Source of the DNA: an uncultured Candidatus Melainabacteria bacterium
GTDB taxonomy: Bacteria > Cyanobacteriota > Vampirovibrionia > Gastranaerophilales > Gastranaerophilaceae
Reading direction: 5' to 3'
Assembly (NCBI GenBank): GCA_934773085.1
Contig: CAKVMU010000028.1
Location: forward strand, 1-12,211
Length of the DNA: 12,211 nt
Under the pieces are notes generated by a model. It had not been told where the DNA came from. It saw only the letters and a program-made list of their open reading frames with translations, and did not search any database. Positions 1-5,434 of this stretch are shown in pieces. Numbering within the stretch: the stretch's first letter is position 1; every line of letters begins with the position of its first letter. The position numbers and the translations under genes are program-made.

Positions 1-71
1 ATTTTCAACACTGCATCAGATATCTCCGGTCCGATTCCATCCCCTTTTATAAGTGTAACTTGATGTTTCAT
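1..71 (-). CDS. Isocitrate/isopropylmalate dehydrogenase family, N-terminal fragment
   Basis: Only the first 23 codons are inside the window; the gene runs off the left edge. Reading the minus strand from the ATG at 71 gives MKHQVTLIKGDGIGPEISDA, followed by V-L-K. The GDGIGPE(I/V) motif is the N-terminal signature of the NAD(P)-dependent decarboxylating dehydrogenases of isocitrate and 3-isopropylmalate, where it helps form the cofactor site. The start lies 3 bases after the stop of the TSCPD gene, with AAAGG about 10 bases upstream, so the two are probably one operon. The fragment cannot separate isocitrate from isopropylmalate dehydrogenase. A start of the type M-K-H-x-V-T-L-I-x-G-D-G-I-G-P-E is commonly seen in NAD-type isocitrate dehydrogenases of anaerobes, which would fit the 2-oxoacid oxidoreductase encoded nearby, but that is inference. 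Confidence 0.8.
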   Translation of the reverse strand, partial: MKHQVTLIKGDGIGPEISDAVLK

Positions 72-74
72 TAA

Positions 75-377
75 TTATGCCTTTACTGCCTGTTTTTGTT
101 CTAAATACGCAATTAAACCTTTGGACAACTGATCCGGACAACTTGTCGGACGACTACCGCAAGGCAAACCCTGAAGTTTTTCGATAACGTCTTTTACATG
201 CATTCCTTTAACCAAAATTCCGATACCGCTCAAATTTCCGTTGCATCCGCCCACGAATTCAACACCTTGAATAATATCGTCTTTTATCCTGAATTGCATC
301 ATTTTTGAGCAAACACCTTTTGGCTGATATTGCACAATATCAACACCATTAACCTCGTTAATCGTAACCTCGCTCAT
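75..377 (-). CDS. TSCPD domain-containing protein (TIGR03905-like)
   Basis: This small 100-residue protein has the pattern of the TIGR03905 family. It carries a conserved N-terminal half with V-C-S-K and V-x-F-x-G-G-C-x-G-N-L-x-G-I, and a C-terminal GSRPTSCPDQLSKGL (about residues 74-88) that holds the T-S-C-P-D signature. The same module occurs at the C-terminus of some class II ribonucleotide reductases, where its cysteines are thought to serve metal binding or redox. No enzymatic role is established for the stand-alone form. Cysteines at about 23, 45, 73 and 80 could coordinate a metal (inference). The start at 377 has a strong AGGAGG about 9 bases upstream and follows a near-consensus promoter. 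The dehydrogenase begins 3 bases after its stop, so co-transcription is likely. The length agrees with the family. Confidence 0.88.
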   Translation of the reverse strand: MSEVTINEVNGVDIVQYQPKGVCSKMMQFRIKDDIIQGVEFVGGCNGNLSGIGILVKGMHVKDVIEKLQGLPCGSRPTSCPDQLSKGLIAYLEQKQAVKA

Positions 378-412
378 ATATGAACCCTCCTAAAAACATT
401 TTTCTTTACTTC

Positions 413-442
413 ATTATATCACGTGTAAAAAAAAGATTTCAA
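413..442 (-). promoter_or_regulatory. Sigma-70-type promoter for the TSCPD/dehydrogenase unit
   Basis: On the minus strand TTGAAA (437-442) and a perfect TATAAT (413-418) are separated by 18 bases. Initiation would fall near 406, giving a leader of about 30 bases before the ATG at 377. The site lies just after the stop of the EF-hand gene, so the TSCPD gene appears to be transcribed separately from it. A T8 run lies in the spacer on this strand, but I see no convincing stem before it, so I do not call a terminator. Confidence 0.65.
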
Positions 443-453
443 ACTCTATCGTG

Positions 454-1116
454 CTATTTTACCAAATTGTTTTCATCGGATGTAAATTCATTGTATGCTT
501 CATTGAGTTTATGTGCATTATATAAGCTTGAGTACAATTTAGCAGCCGCTTCCGCTCTGCTTTTCTTTGAGTATTCAAGCACTGCATTTAAACCCTTTGA
601 ATTAATTGTTCCATCAACTTTTGTAGGGTCTGTTGTGCCTTTACTCAAAACGTCAGCAGCAAGAATACTTGTACTATATTCGCCTAAATCTATTTTTCCG
701 TCTTTGTTTATATCCATAGCCTCTGCCGTCATATCGTCCGAAAGAGAATATCTTGAATTAAATACATCCACCGGCACTTCTTTTGCTAAAATCTCTTCAT
801 ACGCAGCGCCCATTAAGGATTTTGTATCAATTTTACCATTCTCCGGCATATAACGATATTCGTATTCCAAAGGTGGAAGTGAATTTAAGTATTCATCATT
901 AGACTTTATAAATTCATTAATCTTAGCTTGATTCTTTTCATCAGCTTCCTCTGTAGGCATAAAATCCAATACCGGAGCAGTTGTATGAGTTTCATTAACA
1001 ATCGGTTTAAGCATATACATATAATTATTGCTTGCGGCATTCCTTCCATATCTTACAGAATCGTCTTTAACAACTCCGTCATAAATTCCCTTTTGACCAT
1101 TTATTTGAAAAGTCAT
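454..1116 (-). CDS. EF-hand-containing protein of unknown function
   Basis: This 220-residue protein has no signal peptide or membrane segment, so it is probably cytosolic. One canonical EF-hand loop is visible at residues 135-146 (D-I-N-K-D-G-K-I-D-L-G-E), with D135, N137, D139, D143 and E146 at the calcium-ligand positions. A second, degenerate loop follows near 164-175 (D168-G169-T-I171), placed like the partner in an EF-hand pair but missing the usual acidic ligands. A further N-G-K-I-D stretch near 93-97 resembles a third remnant. The N-terminal 120 residues match nothing I recognise. The C-terminus (about 180-215) is lysine/alanine-rich and looks helical. The ATG at 1116 has GGAGG 7-8 bases upstream. 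The gene is flanked by its own promoter upstream and another promoter downstream, so it is probably monocistronic. Calcium sensing or buffering is inference from the motif. Confidence 0.8.
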   Translation of the reverse strand: MTFQINGQKGIYDGVVKDDSVRYGRNAASNNYMYMLKPIVNETHTTAPVLDFMPTEEADEKNQAKINEFIKSNDEYLNSLPPLEYEYRYMPENGKIDTKSLMGAAYEEILAKEVPVDVFNSRYSLSDDMTAEAMDINKDGKIDLGEYSTSILAADVLSKGTTDPTKVDGTINSKGLNAVLEYSKKSRAEAAAKLYSSLYNAHKLNEAYNEFTSDENNLVK

Positions 1117-1136
1117 ATTACTGCCTCCACACTGAA

Positions 1137-1164
1137 CATATATTATTAAAAACGTTTAATCCAA
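1137..1164 (-). promoter_or_regulatory. Candidate promoter for the EF-hand gene
   Basis: On the minus strand TTGGAT (1159-1164) and TATATG (1137-1142) are 16 bases apart, in a very AT-rich stretch. This would start transcription near 1130, leaving a short leader that contains the GGAGG before the ATG at 1116. It lies back to back with the plus-strand promoter at 1191-1220. The match is moderate, and overlapping alternatives exist in the same AT-rich tract. Confidence 0.4.
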
Positions 1165-1190
1165 ATTTTTTGCCGTTTTTTCGTTAAACC

Positions 1191-1220
1191 TTTACAAAAG
1201 TTAATCCTTAGATTTATAAT
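1191..1220 (+). promoter_or_regulatory. Sigma-70-type promoter for the MlaE-family gene
   Basis: TTTACA (1191-1196) and a perfect TATAAT (1215-1220) are separated by 18 bases. The predicted start of transcription (about 1226-1228) falls on or next to the first ATG of the permease gene at 1228. The mRNA would then be leaderless, or translation would start at the second ATG at 1252. Confidence 0.65.
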
Positions 1221-1227
1221 TGATAGT

Positions 1228-1959
1228 ATGATTAATTTTCTGGGAAAGTGCATGGAAAATCTTTACCTGAGCGTCAAGTACGTAGTAACCGGACGTGCAA
1301 GATTTTCGACCATTTTGGCACAAGCAGCCGCTATAAGTTATGATTCCTTAGTAATCTCGCTTGTCATAGTTTTTGTATCAGCTGCCGTAATTGCAATCCA
1401 AGTATCAAAACAATTCTTAATGACTGGAGCTGAAGCTTACGTCGGAGGCTCAATTGCAGTAGTTATGATAAGAGAAATTGCCCCAGGGTTCGTAGCATTA
1501 GCCATTGGCGCAAGAGCAGGAACCGCAATTTCTGCCGAAATAGCAAACATGAAAGTTACATCTCAAGTTGATGCAATCAAAACATTAAAAGTCGAACCTG
1601 TCGGTTATTATTTCTCTCCGAGAATTCTGGCCTCTGCAATCACTGTTCCAATGGTTGTACTTATTGCAGAACTTGTCGGTATTCTTGGGGGTCTATTAGT
1701 TTCGCACTACACGATAGGACTTCATCCTGCAAGATACATAACCTCCGTTTGGTTGTGGTTAAGCACAAAAGACATCTACATCAGTCTATTAAAAGCATTC
1801 GTTTTCGGAATCCTCATAGCGTTGGTTTGTGCAACCCAAGGCTATGAGACAAAAGGCGGCGCAAAAGACGTAGGCATTTCAACCACACGAGCAGCGGTAC
1901 TTTCCACTGTCTATATGCTTATTGCAGACTTTGTTATCAATTTAATATTTTACCTGTAA
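1228..1959 (+). CDS. MlaE/YrbE-family ABC transporter permease
   Basis: This 243-residue inner-membrane protein has the MlaE fold, with hydrophobic segments near residues 41-60, 70-98, 133-158, 183-202 and 219-242. The family signature is clear: REIAPGFVALAIGARAGTAI (82-101) followed by S-A-E-I-A-N-M-K-V-T-x-Q-x-D-A-I, then S-P-R-I-L-A (130-135), and a C-terminal G-Y-E-T-K-G-G-A-x-x-V-G-x-x-T-T-R-A-A-V. MlaE permeases work with an MlaF-type ATPase and an MlaD-type MCE protein to move phospholipid between the inner and outer membranes, so an outer membrane is implied. Neither partner gene is adjacent, so this is an orphan permease gene here. The start is uncertain: ATG 1228 has no Shine-Dalgarno and sits at the predicted transcription start, while ATG 1252 (residue 9) has only a weak GGGAAAG before it. 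The length is near that of the family in either case. Confidence 0.93.
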   Translation: MINFLGKCMENLYLSVKYVVTGRARFSTILAQAAAISYDSLVISLVIVFVSAAVIAIQVSKQFLMTGAEAYVGGSIAVVMIREIAPGFVALAIGARAGTAISAEIANMKVTSQVDAIKTLKVEPVGYYFSPRILASAITVPMVVLIAELVGILGGLLVSHYTIGLHPARYITSVWLWLSTKDIYISLLKAFVFGILIALVCATQGYETKGGAKDVGISTTRAAVLSTVYMLIADFVINLIFYL

Positions 1960-1960
1960 A

Positions 1961-1989
1961 TTGATAATAACGTTTGATTATGCTATCAT
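1961..1989 (+). promoter_or_regulatory. Extended -10 sigma-70-type promoter for the sigma factor gene
   Basis: TTGATA (1961-1966) and TATCAT (1984-1989) are exactly 17 bases apart, and TGC directly precedes the -10 hexamer as in extended -10 promoters. The -35 begins one base after the stop codon of the MlaE gene. Initiation near 1996 gives a leader of about 20 bases containing the GGAG at 2005-2008. The sigma factor unit therefore appears to have its own vegetative promoter. Confidence 0.65.
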
Positions 1990-2004
1990 AGACATTGAGC
2001 AAGC

Positions 2005-2008
2005 GGAG
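2005..2008 (+). promoter_or_regulatory. Ribosome binding site supporting a TTG start
   Basis: GGAG lies 8 bases before TTG 2017. There is no in-frame ATG until codon 41, well inside conserved sigma region 2, so the TTG is the only sensible start for the sigma factor. Confidence 0.6.
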
Positions 2009-2016
2009 ATATAGCT

Positions 2017-2817
2017 TTGGTTAAGAATACGACAGGTGGCGAAACCTATGAAAAAATTTCTGAGTGGCTTGAAGCATACCACTCAACTGGCAATCCCAAA
2101 AAACAGGCAAAATTAAAATCTTTAATTGTTGCCCAGATGGTTCCTGTTGTTAAACATATCGCCAAAACAATCGCAAGACGTGCAACCGACCCTATTGAAG
2201 ATATGGTACAAGCCGGTTATATCGGTCTTTTAAAAGCTATTGACAATTTTTCAAAAGAAAAAAATGATAATTTTAGAGTTTATGCAGGTCACTTAATAAT
2301 CGGAGAAATGAAACACTATCTTCGTGACAAACTGAATACAATCCGTGTTCCAAGACATATCCAAGAATTGTCGATTCGTATAAATAATTTTACACAATCC
2401 TTAACCCAAGAAGAGTTGGAAGCCTTAACCAGCGAGGATGTTGCATCTGCGCTAAGTATTCCGACAAAAGATGTTGACTTCGCATTACAAATGGACAGAA
2501 GGCGTTCCACCGTTTCGCTTGATGAAGTTTTTGGAGATGATGACAGTCTTGGTTATGAAGAAGTACTTACAAAAAAAGAATATAAAGACAGTGCAGATTT
2601 AGCCGATGCAAAAATTATATTTTCAGAGATAATGGAAAAACTACCACAAGAATCAAGAATTCTTTTAGACTTATACTACAACAAAGACATGAGTCAAAAA
2701 GAAATCGCAGAGAAGTTAAACCTCAGTCAAATGGCTGTTTCCAGAAGAATGAAGCGAATTTTTAGCAATCTGTACAGCATGATTGAAGAAGAATCCGGAG
2801 CAAAAAATGAGTCTTAA
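2017..2817 (+). CDS. RNA polymerase sigma factor, SigB/SigF/SigG-like (group 3)
   Basis: This 266-residue protein has the region 2-3-4 architecture without region 1.1. Region 2 covers about 36-105 and includes D-M-V-Q-A-G-Y-I-G-L-L-K-A-I-D-N-F (62-78), which binds core polymerase, followed by the -10-reading helix with G-E-M-K-H-Y-L-R-D. Region 3 (about 110-180) begins R-V-P-R-H-I-Q-E-L. Region 4 (about 205-256) has L-P-Q-E-S-R-I-L-L-D-L-Y-Y and a helix-turn-helix M-S-Q-K-E-I-A-E-K-L-N-L-S-Q-M-A-V-S-R that would read the -35. Length and pattern match the SigB/SigF/SigG subfamily. In cyanobacteria the group-3 factor SigF controls type IV pilus genes and motility. Here the next gene, which overlaps by 11 bases, encodes a prepilin peptidase, so a role in pilus control is a reasonable inference. 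No anti-sigma factor or anti-anti-sigma gene is adjacent. The start is TTG. Confidence 0.93.
   Translation: MVKNTTGGETYEKISEWLEAYHSTGNPKKQAKLKSLIVAQMVPVVKHIAKTIARRATDPIEDMVQAGYIGLLKAIDNFSKEKNDNFRVYAGHLIIGEMKHYLRDKLNTIRVPRHIQELSIRINNFTQSLTQEELEALTSEDVASALSIPTKDVDFALQMDRRRSTVSLDEVFGDDDSLGYEEVLTKKEYKDSADLADAKIIFSEIMEKLPQESRILLDLYYNKDMSQKEIAEKLNLSQMAVSRRMKRIFSNLYSMIEEESGAKNES
2797..2800 (+). promoter_or_regulatory. Ribosome binding site fixing the prepilin peptidase start
   Basis: GGAG lies 6 bases before ATG 2807, inside the last codons of the sigma factor gene. It favours ATG 2807 over the in-frame TTG at 2783, and implies that ribosomes finishing the sigma factor can re-initiate on the peptidase. 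Confidence 0.6.
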
Positions 2818-3724
2818 CAATTACATTCTGCTATGGATTTGTATTATCGGACTATGTATGGGAAGCTTTTTTAACGTCGTAATTTTGCGTTCTCTGAGCG
2901 GCGAAAGTATTGTTTTTCCACCTTCTAAGTGTCCGAAATGCAACCACAAATTATACCTATGGCACAACATTCCGGTTATTTCATATATATTTTTAAGAGG
3001 AAAGTGTCATTTTTGCAAAGAAAAAATCAGTATTCAATATCCTATAATTGAACTGCTGACAATGTTATTATATGCGCTTACGTTCCTTAAATTCGGAATT
3101 TCTTGGAACACTATTTTCGGATTCATAATTATTTCTGCTCTTATTATAATGACAGCAACTGATATCAAGGAACAGTCCGTTGATTGCAATATCGCAATCG
3201 GACTTGGTGTTATTGCACTCGTATTCAATCTGTTCTCAAATGGATTAAATATTCCGGCTTTCATAAATTCATTACTAGGGCTAATTATTGGAGCAGGAGT
3301 AATTGAGCTCATTGCCCATGCCGGAAAATTGTTTTCCAAAAGTCGAGCAATGGGAGAAGCCGACACGTATGTTGCCGGCGCTTTGGGCGCATGCTTCGGG
3401 TTGCAGAATCTTATACCTTTCTTTGCTTATTCATTTATAGCCTCTATGCTTTTTGTAATTCCAGCTTTCATATACAATCAATACAAAAGAAATAATAAAC
3501 CTGTTTGCATTTTGTTTGTTTTATTTATTTTAACAGCCTTATTGTTATACAGATGTTCTTTTGATGTCTTATTGATTCAATACGGAATGCTTGCTTTGCT
3601 TGCAGCATTGGGGATTATGCTTGCTATACTTATATTACGAAGTCTTAGAAACGAACAAACTCCGCTATATTTGCCATTTGTTCCGGCTTTTGCCCTAGGA
3701 GCTTTGTATTTTATTTTCTTTTAA
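2807..3724 (+). CDS. Prepilin peptidase (A24 aspartic protease family, PilD-like)
   Basis: From ATG 2807 the protein has 305 residues. It is polytopic and follows the PilD layout. After a first membrane segment comes M-G-S-F-F-N-V-V-I-L-R (18-28), then a cytoplasmic domain with two CxxC pairs (C42/C45 and C67/C70) around H-N-I-P-V-I-S-Y and ending I-Q-Y-P-I-I-E. These are the zinc-binding and N-methyltransferase features of full-length prepilin peptidases. The first catalytic aspartate is D119 in T-A-T-D-I. The second is D186 in M-G-E-A-D-T-Y, where the usual G-x-G-D reads G-E-A-D, an alanine for the second glycine. The C-terminal P-F-V-P-A-F-A-L-G-A-L is typical. The enzyme would cleave leader peptides of type IV pilins and pseudopilins in the inner membrane. 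It overlaps the sigma factor gene by 11 bases. No pilin or assembly gene is in view. Confidence 0.9.
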   Translation: MSLNNYILLWICIIGLCMGSFFNVVILRSLSGESIVFPPSKCPKCNHKLYLWHNIPVISYIFLRGKCHFCKEKISIQYPIIELLTMLLYALTFLKFGISWNTIFGFIIISALIIMTATDIKEQSVDCNIAIGLGVIALVFNLFSNGLNIPAFINSLLGLIIGAGVIELIAHAGKLFSKSRAMGEADTYVAGALGACFGLQNLIPFFAYSFIASMLFVIPAFIYNQYKRNNKPVCILFVLFILTALLLYRCSFDVLLIQYGMLALLAALGIMLAILILRSLRNEQTPLYLPFVPAFALGALYFIFF

Positions 3725-3738
3725 GCTAGAATTTGAAT

Positions 3739-4140
3739 ATGTTAAGAGTAACTTATCCAAATCAATCCAGAAATTATTGTGTCTTTGATGAAGAAAGAAT
3801 TAAATCAAAAAAGAATCTTTCAACTATCAAAAACTCGTTGGAAAATTCTGAATCAGAAGATGAGATTTTAGAAGATTTATACACATTGAATTTAATGTTG
3901 GATGAGGGATGTGAGCCAAAAAAAGTTGCAGATTTATACCCGCAACTTTCAAAATACAATTCTACAAAATCTCCAAACATACAAACCTATCTTGCAGGAA
4001 TTTATCGAAAAACAAAGGTTCCGGATGGCTTTGGACCTCTCTGGACAATGCTTATACAAAATGCGATAAATCCACCGAAAGACTGCCCCTTCGACCCGAA
4101 CGAAGAAATTGGAGGCGCAATTCTGGATTATATGGCTTAA
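3739..4140 (+). CDS. Hypothetical protein, unrecognised
   Basis: I do not recognise this protein of about 133 residues. It has no signal peptide, membrane segment, cysteine motif or repeat. The first half is charged and helical in character (a run rich in K, E and D around residues 20-50, including E-S-E-D-E-I-L-E-D-L). The middle has L-N-L-M-L-D-E-G-C-E-P-K-K-V-A-D-L-Y, which resembles a helix-turn-helix hairpin, and the C-terminus is proline-containing (P-P-K-D-C-P-F-D-P-N-E-E-I-G). It begins 14 bases after the prepilin peptidase stop and is the last gene of that unit, so it may share the peptidase's expression. The start is uncertain: ATG 3739 or TTG 3733, neither with a clear ribosome binding site. 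Its stop codon overlaps the stop of the convergent gamma-subunit gene, with no terminator between them. Confidence 0.65.
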   Translation: MLRVTYPNQSRNYCVFDEERIKSKKNLSTIKNSLENSESEDEILEDLYTLNLMLDEGCEPKKVADLYPQLSKYNSTKSPNIQTYLAGIYRKTKVPDGFGPLWTMLIQNAINPPKDCPFDPNEEIGGAILDYMA

Positions 4141-4679
4141 GATTTAACCAAAGAGCCGGCACCTATTTCCAAAGCTTTTAAGTTCAGCGGTAATAGTGCT
4201 TTTTTCTTCTCACCCAGAACTTTTTCCAGCCCTTTTGCAAGAAATTCCTTTGATACCAAATCACAAGCTGATGACAATACCCCAAGCGCAACCATATTTG
4301 TAACTTTTCCATTACCCAATTCGTTTGCAGGTTGAGTCATCGGTGCAAAAACATATTTGATATCAGCTCTTGGTCTTGATTCTGCCACAAGCGTAGAGTT
4401 TGCAACAATAGTGCCTCCTGCTTTAACTCTTTGAACAAATTTATCAAATGACTGCTGATTCAACACCAACGCAAAATCTGTATCTTGTTTATGAACAGAA
4501 CTTACTTCTGTATCAGAAACAACTATTTCGCAGTTTACGGTTCCACCACGCATCTCAGCACCGTAACAAGGGTACCAAGTTACATTTTTACCTTCTAACA
4601 TAAACGCATTCGCAAGGATTGTCCCTGCCAGAAGAACACCTTGACCTCCAAAACCTGCTAATATAAAATTCTTTTCCAT
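4137..4679 (-). CDS. korC: 2-oxoacid:ferredoxin oxidoreductase, gamma subunit
   Basis: The protein has 180 residues, the normal size for the stand-alone gamma subunit of the pyruvate/2-oxoglutarate/branched-chain 2-oxoacid:ferredoxin oxidoreductase family. G-F-G-G-Q-G-V (9-15) is the family's N-terminal glycine motif. C-Y-G-A-E-M-R-G-G-T (38-47) followed by C-E-I-V-V-S and the F-A-L-V-L-N-Q stretch are also characteristic. The gamma subunit helps bind CoA and completes the complex that converts a 2-oxoacid and CoA to acyl-CoA and CO2 while reducing ferredoxin. The gene begins 2 bases after the beta stop with GGAGGA 9 bases upstream, as the last gene of a four-gene operon. Its 3' end overlaps the convergent hypothetical gene by 4 bases. 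The symbol follows the 2-oxoglutarate enzyme; the true substrate (2-oxoglutarate or 2-oxoisovalerate) cannot be read from sequence by eye. Confidence 0.9.
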   Translation of the reverse strand: MEKNFILAGFGGQGVLLAGTILANAFMLEGKNVTWYPCYGAEMRGGTVNCEIVVSDTEVSSVHKQDTDFALVLNQQSFDKFVQRVKAGGTIVANSTLVAESRPRADIKYVFAPMTQPANELGNGKVTNMVALGVLSSACDLVSKEFLAKGLEKVLGEKKKALLPLNLKALEIGAGSLVKS

Positions 4680-4681
4680 GG

Positions 4682-5434
4682 TTATTTTTCCTCCGCAGTT
4701 ACATCTTTGTATACCCCTAACGGGAACACAGGCATCATTTCATTTTTAACTCTCTCGTGAGCTTGTTCTGGAGTCATATGCCAGTTAGTTGGGCAAGATG
4801 ACAAAATTTCTACGAACCCGAAGCCCAAACCTTTTTCTTGAACTTCGAAAGCTTTCTTAAGAGCTTGTTTTGCCTGATTAATATGCGGAATTGTATCCAA
4901 TGCGACTCTGGCTGAAAATGCTGTTCCGTCGCACAAAGCAATATGTTCAGCGATTTTAATAGGATATCCGTAATATTCTCTGTTTCGTCCGTTCGGAGAT
5001 GTTGTTGTAACCTGCCCCATTATAGTTGTAGGTCCAAGCTGTCCGCCGGTCATACCATAAGTCGTATTATTAATACAAATTGCAGAAACACACTCGCCTC
5101 TTAACGCCGTGTGCATTGATTCTGCCAAACCAATAGATGCAAAGTCACCGTCACCTTGATAAGTAAATACAAACTTGTCAGGTCTTGCTCTTTTAACACC
5201 TGTTGCAGAAGCACAAGCTCTGCCGTGAGGAGCTTCCACACAATCAACATCTAAAAAGTCATATATAAAAACTGAGCACCCGATAGCTGAAGAACAAATT
5301 GTCTTTTCTCTAAGATTCATCTCATCTAAAAGTTCGCCTACAAGTCTTATTGCTATTCCGTGATCACATCCGGGACAGAATGTATAACGGAAGTCTTTTT
5401 TCATAGATTTTGGAATACTAAACACTTGCTGCAT
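4682..5434 (-). CDS. korB: 2-oxoacid:ferredoxin oxidoreductase, beta subunit (thiamine diphosphate-binding)
   Basis: This 250-residue subunit carries the thiamine diphosphate site. F-C-P-G-C-D-H-G (19-26) opens the domain and, with C48, C53 and the later cysteine in S-S-C-P-T-N-W (about 214), offers the cysteines that ligate a [4Fe-4S] cluster in this family. Y-Q-G-D-G-D-F-A-S-I-G (92-102) and I-N-N-T-T-Y-G-M-T-G-G-Q (121-132) form the metal-diphosphate site. T-N-W-H-M-T-P-E-Q-A near 216-225 is typical of the 2-oxoglutarate/2-oxoisovalerate branch (KorB/VorA-like) rather than of pyruvate enzymes. The start at 5434 lies inside the end of the alpha gene (17-base overlap) with only a weak A-G-G upstream, so translation is probably coupled to alpha. 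Like other members of the complex it would be cytosolic and oxygen-sensitive. Confidence 0.93.
   Translation of the reverse strand: MQQVFSIPKSMKKDFRYTFCPGCDHGIAIRLVGELLDEMNLREKTICSSAIGCSVFIYDFLDVDCVEAPHGRACASATGVKRARPDKFVFTYQGDGDFASIGLAESMHTALRGECVSAICINNTTYGMTGGQLGPTTIMGQVTTTSPNGRNREYYGYPIKIAEHIALCDGTAFSARVALDTIPHINQAKQALKKAFEVQEKGLGFGFVEILSSCPTNWHMTPEQAHERVKNEMMPVFPLGVYKDVTAEEK

Noticed and set aside
380..853. Plus-strand open frame of 157 codons
   Set aside because: It lies opposite the EF-hand gene, has no ribosome binding site, a composition rich in S, L and F, and no family pattern; it is a shadow of the minus-strand gene.
2783..2806. Longer prepilin peptidase start at TTG 2783
   Set aside because: ATG 2807 has a GGAG at 6 bases and gives a normal start just before the first membrane segment; the extra residues are charged and lie fully inside the sigma gene.
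2017..2817. Sporulation sigma factor
   Set aside because: The sequence resembles the SigF/SigG subfamily, but no sporulation gene or anti-sigma gene is near, and the group-3 sigma factors of cyanobacteria share the same pattern.
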